DNA of 5,598 bases, taken from NCBI GenBank assembly GCA_030597965.1, contig JAUVQU010000160.1:1-5598 (forward strand). Reading direction: 5' to 3'. The translations under genes and the position numbers were made by a program. Of this stretch, positions 4,440 through 5,598 are shown in pieces. Under the pieces are notes generated by a model. The model saw only the letters and a program-made list of their open reading frames with translations. It did not search any database and was not told where the DNA came from. Numbering within the stretch: the first letter of the stretch is position 1; the number at the start of each line of letters is the position of its first letter. The DNA is from Cellvibrionaceae bacterium. Its GTDB lineage: Bacteria; Pseudomonadota; Gammaproteobacteria; Pseudomonadales; Cellvibrionaceae.

Positions 4440-4502
4440 TGTGGCAAGTTAAGCGGCTGGTGAGATTGTCCCGCTCCCGGCTGTTTAGCTGGCTTTAATA
4501 CC

Positions 4503-4532
4503 TTGACTATTACTGTCATTATAAGCTATATA
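4503..4532 (+). promoter_or_regulatory. Sigma70-type promoter of right module, unit two
   Basis: TTGACT (4503-4508) is followed after 18 bases by TATATA (4527-4532). It aligns without gaps to the promoter at 2917: AATACCTTGAC and TATAAGCTATA are identical. The predicted start near 4539 coincides with leader-element copy 3. No clear terminator is seen in the 60 bases before it, so readthrough from unit one is possible. Confidence 0.7.
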
Positions 4533-4537
4533 TAGTA

Positions 4538-4545
4538 ACTACCAC
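4538..4545 (+). repeat. Start-associated leader element, copy 3
   Basis: ACTACCAC is followed directly by GGAGA and, 13 bases on, ATG 4559. It lies at the expected transcription start of the second promoter. Confidence 0.55.
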
Positions 4546-4558
4546 GGAGAACGGAACA

Positions 4559-4894
4559 ATGGAACGCGGGCTGATTATCAAAAAGAAGTGGCTTGACCTG
4601 ATATTTGACAATGGAAAAGTCTGGGAAATGCGGAGCACTAAAACCAACGTGCGCGGCCGTATTGGATTGATTGAATCCGGCACCGGCTTAATCGTTGGTG
4701 AGGCTGATCTCGTTGACTGCGGAAAGCCGCTGTCTGAATTTATGGCTCTTGCTATGGCTCAATACCACCAAGTTGCTGACCTGGACTTGATTAAAAAATG
4801 GCGCTACCCGTGGATTCTGGAGAATGCCAAGCGTTATGACGTGCCCAAACCATACAGCCACCCGAGCGGTGCTGTTATTTGGGTGAAGCTGTAA
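4559..4894 (+). CDS. ASCH-domain protein
   Basis: This 111-aa protein is a single ASCH (PUA-like) domain from end to end: GLIIKKKWLDLIF (4-16), KVWEMRSTKTNVRGRIGLIE (20-39) with the conserved Glu23 and Arg25 after the first strand and Lys28 nearby, GLIVGEADLVD (43-53), and the closing segment PYSHPSGAVIWVKL (98-111). ASCH domains bind RNA or modified nucleosides. E. coli YqfB is an N4-acetylcytidine amidohydrolase of this fold, but the WEMRSTKTN-type branch is mainly seen in phages and genomic islands with no proven reaction, so activity is not assigned. It is the first gene after the second promoter, with GGAG at 4546-4549. A role in nucleoside or RNA modification early in infection is inference. 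Confidence 0.87.
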   Translation: MERGLIIKKKWLDLIFDNGKVWEMRSTKTNVRGRIGLIESGTGLIVGEADLVDCGKPLSEFMALAMAQYHQVADLDLIKKWRYPWILENAKRYDVPKPYSHPSGAVIWVKL

Positions 4895-4897
4895 AAA

Positions 4898-4906
4898 ACT
4901 ACCACA
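4898..4906 (+). repeat. Start-associated leader element, copy 4
   Basis: ACTACCACA overlaps AGGAG (4906-4910) and, 12 bases on, ATG 4919 follows. The whole intergenic gap is 24 bases and has no promoter, which argues that the element works at the RNA level. Confidence 0.55.
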
Positions 4907-4918
4907 GGAGCACAAACC

Positions 4919-5041
4919 ATGAGTTACACACCAACGAAATGTAGCTATTGCGGCGCTAAAGCGACCAATCAACCTATTGGTGATGCCTGCCACAGTTGTC
5001 AAAAGGGAACAATGCGCTGTGAAAAGGCCAGACGGCCATGA
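4919..5041 (+). CDS. 40-aa zinc-ribbon protein
   Basis: This 40-aa ORF starts at ATG 4919, eight bases after AGGAG (4906-4910). Two knuckles, C8-x2-C11 (KCSYCGA) and C24-x2-C27 (ACHSCQ), are 12 residues apart, the classic spacing of a Cys4 zinc ribbon; a fifth Cys lies at 34. The rest is short and basic (KGTMRCEKARRP). Small phage zinc ribbons like this are usually unannotated; protein or nucleic-acid binding is inference. The stop overlaps the next start (ATGA), and a GGCC-AGAC-GGCC mini-hairpin (5026-5037) lies immediately before that start, so ribosomes finishing this gene may be needed to open it. Confidence 0.75.
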   Translation: MSYTPTKCSYCGAKATNQPIGDACHSCQKGTMRCEKARRP

Positions 5042-5277
5042 TCTACACGGTCCGAACCCGCAACTGGAACGCGCGCCCAGAAGTTACCGAGAAGCTGGAT
5101 AAATCCCTGAAATGGGGCGTTATGGCTTACGGGCACCCTGACGATCCGCACGACCAGAAATATTGGATTGAAACGCGGTCAAAGCTATTGGCTGAGCTGA
5201 TTTTTCGCTTTTTCAAGCGTTTTGAAGCCGAATCTGGCGGCATGACCTACATGGACACTAATCGGAGGCGGTTTTGA
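5038..5277 (+). CDS. 79-aa protein of unknown function
   Basis: This 79-aa protein is not recognised. ATG 5038 overlaps the stop of the zinc-ribbon gene (ATGA) and follows AAAAGG (5022-5027) by ten bases. Visible parts are an N-terminal strand MIYTVRTRNW, a central GVMAYGHPDDPHDQKYWIET segment (27-46), and a basic amphipathic helix SKLLAELIFRFFKRFEAE (48-65), then a Gly/Met turn and an Arg-rich end (NRRRF). High charge and lack of Cys suggest a soluble protein. Its last codons contain GGAGG, the ribosome site of the next gene. Function is unknown. Confidence 0.75.
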   Translation: MIYTVRTRNWNARPEVTEKLDKSLKWGVMAYGHPDDPHDQKYWIETRSKLLAELIFRFFKRFEAESGGMTYMDTNRRRF

Positions 5278-5468
5278 TGACTGAATCAGACGCAAAAGAG
5301 AAGTGGTGTCCGATAACATGTGCAGGTGGCTGGCCTGGCGATTTGTCTGGAGCCCAAAAATATCATAAATGCCGAGCTTCTGACTGCATGATGTGGCAAA
5401 GAGTCGTGCCGGTCAGTGAGCCAGGCAATGAATTGTATGACGACGGCTATTGTGGGCTCACCAGATGA
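5277..5468 (+). CDS. 63-aa Cys-rich phage protein
   Basis: This 63-aa protein has Cys at 11, 15, 32, 37 and 59 in the layout KWCP ... KCRASDCMMW ... DDGYCGL. A CP, CxxSxCMxW, GYCGL pattern recurs in small phage proteins that I recall only as hypothetical. The four conserved cysteines (11, 32, 37, 59) would suit a zinc or iron-sulfur site, but this is inference. ATG 5277 overlaps the previous stop as TGATG and has GGAGG (5264-5268) at eight bases; a TTG one codon earlier is possible but less likely. The stop overlaps the next ATG. It is probably soluble and cytoplasmic. Confidence 0.78.
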   Translation: MTESDAKEKWCPITCAGGWPGDLSGAQKYHKCRASDCMMWQRVVPVSEPGNELYDDGYCGLTR

Positions 5469-5598
5469 TTAACCAATCCCAATACCAGCGAAAAGGCCGG
5501 GCGATTGCCAGCCATCTGCCTGGGTGGCGGTATGACGCGATAAATTCCGACGATTGCCGCATTAAGCTGATCGGATCCAACCGGGCCCGGCTTAATCT
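5465..5598 (+). CDS. N-terminal part of an unidentified protein (partial)
   Basis: An open frame starts at ATG 5465, overlapping the previous stop as ATGA, and runs off the right edge after 44 full codons. The visible residues are polar and basic, with QYQRKGRAIASHLPGWRYD near the start and DCRIKLIGSNRARL near the end. No domain can be named from this part. The tight overlap and the consistent direction make it a real member of the second unit. Confidence 0.65.
   Translation, partial: MINQSQYQRKGRAIASHLPGWRYDAINSDDCRIKLIGSNRARLN

Noticed and set aside
4264..4452. Plus-strand frame at 4264-4452
   Set aside because: Overlaps the 77-aa gene, which has a full AGGAGGT and a stop-start overlap; the alternative frame has neither.
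4452..4475. AGCGG/CCGCT stem as a terminator of unit one
   Set aside because: Only 5 bp with a 14-base loop and no U-tract.
3502..5002. Minus-strand open frames at 3502-3819 and 4688-5002
   Set aside because: They are antisense to the SymE-like, J-protein and ASCH genes and have no recognisable features; shadows of the real frames.
1..5598. tRNA genes, rRNA, CRISPR arrays, insertion sequences
   Set aside because: No cloverleaf with a GTTCRA arm, no regularly spaced repeats and no transposase or terminal inverted repeats were seen by reading; a covariance-model search was not possible.

Overview
The window looks like a stretch of a bacteriophage or prophage genome from a Gram-negative, probably gammaproteobacterial, host. 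All supported genes (19 confident or partial CDS plus one doubtful micro-ORF) are on the + strand. They are very short, are packed with ATGA/TAATG-type stop-start overlaps, and mostly have clear AGGAG ribosome sites. The recognisable families are typical phage accessory or early-region proteins: DUF3820-like, Acb2/Tad1-like, VRR-NUC, endonuclease VII, J-domain and ASCH. No integrase, terminase, structural, lysis or repressor gene is visible, so lifestyle (lytic or temperate) and host genus cannot be settled here.

Left module (1-2543). A truncated gene end is followed by a DUF3820-like protein, a small phage protein with a GGYYVxYEDGYxSFSPA motif, an Acb2/Tad1-type cyclic-nucleotide sponge candidate (TTG start), a tandem zinc-ribbon protein (TTG start, with a strong internal ribosome site), a VRR-NUC nuclease, a 50-aa zinc-ribbon protein, a 58-aa unknown, a doubtful 37-aa micro-ORF and an endonuclease VII. 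The genes from 1 to 2047 look like one translationally coupled operon whose promoter lies left of the window. The endonuclease VII gene uses AGG/AGA for nine of ten arginines, unlike its neighbours, and may be a mobile insertion.

Central non-coding region (2544-2990). About 450 bp carry no credible gene. They hold an AT-rich hairpin, short direct and inverted repeats, a 35-bp imperfect palindrome (2833-2867) and then a strong sigma70-type promoter (TTGACA, 18 bp, TATAAC). This is the control region for the right module and a possible origin or attachment site.

Right module (2991-5598). Unit one contains a 44-aa unknown, a 62-aa unknown, a SymE/AbrB-like protein, a J-domain co-chaperone and a 77-aa unknown. 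Unit two has its own promoter near 4503, built like the first one, and contains an ASCH-domain protein, a 40-aa zinc-ribbon protein, a 79-aa unknown, a 63-aa Cys-rich phage protein and a gene running off the right edge.

Two signals deserve most attention. The first is the Acb2/Tad1-like protein, which predicts that this phage counters CBASS or Thoeris immunity by trapping the signal nucleotide. The second is a regulatory code in the right module: two near-identical promoters plus four copies of a (A/C)CTACCAC leader element placed just upstream of the ribosome sites of four genes, reminiscent of the start-associated sequences of some mycobacteriophages.
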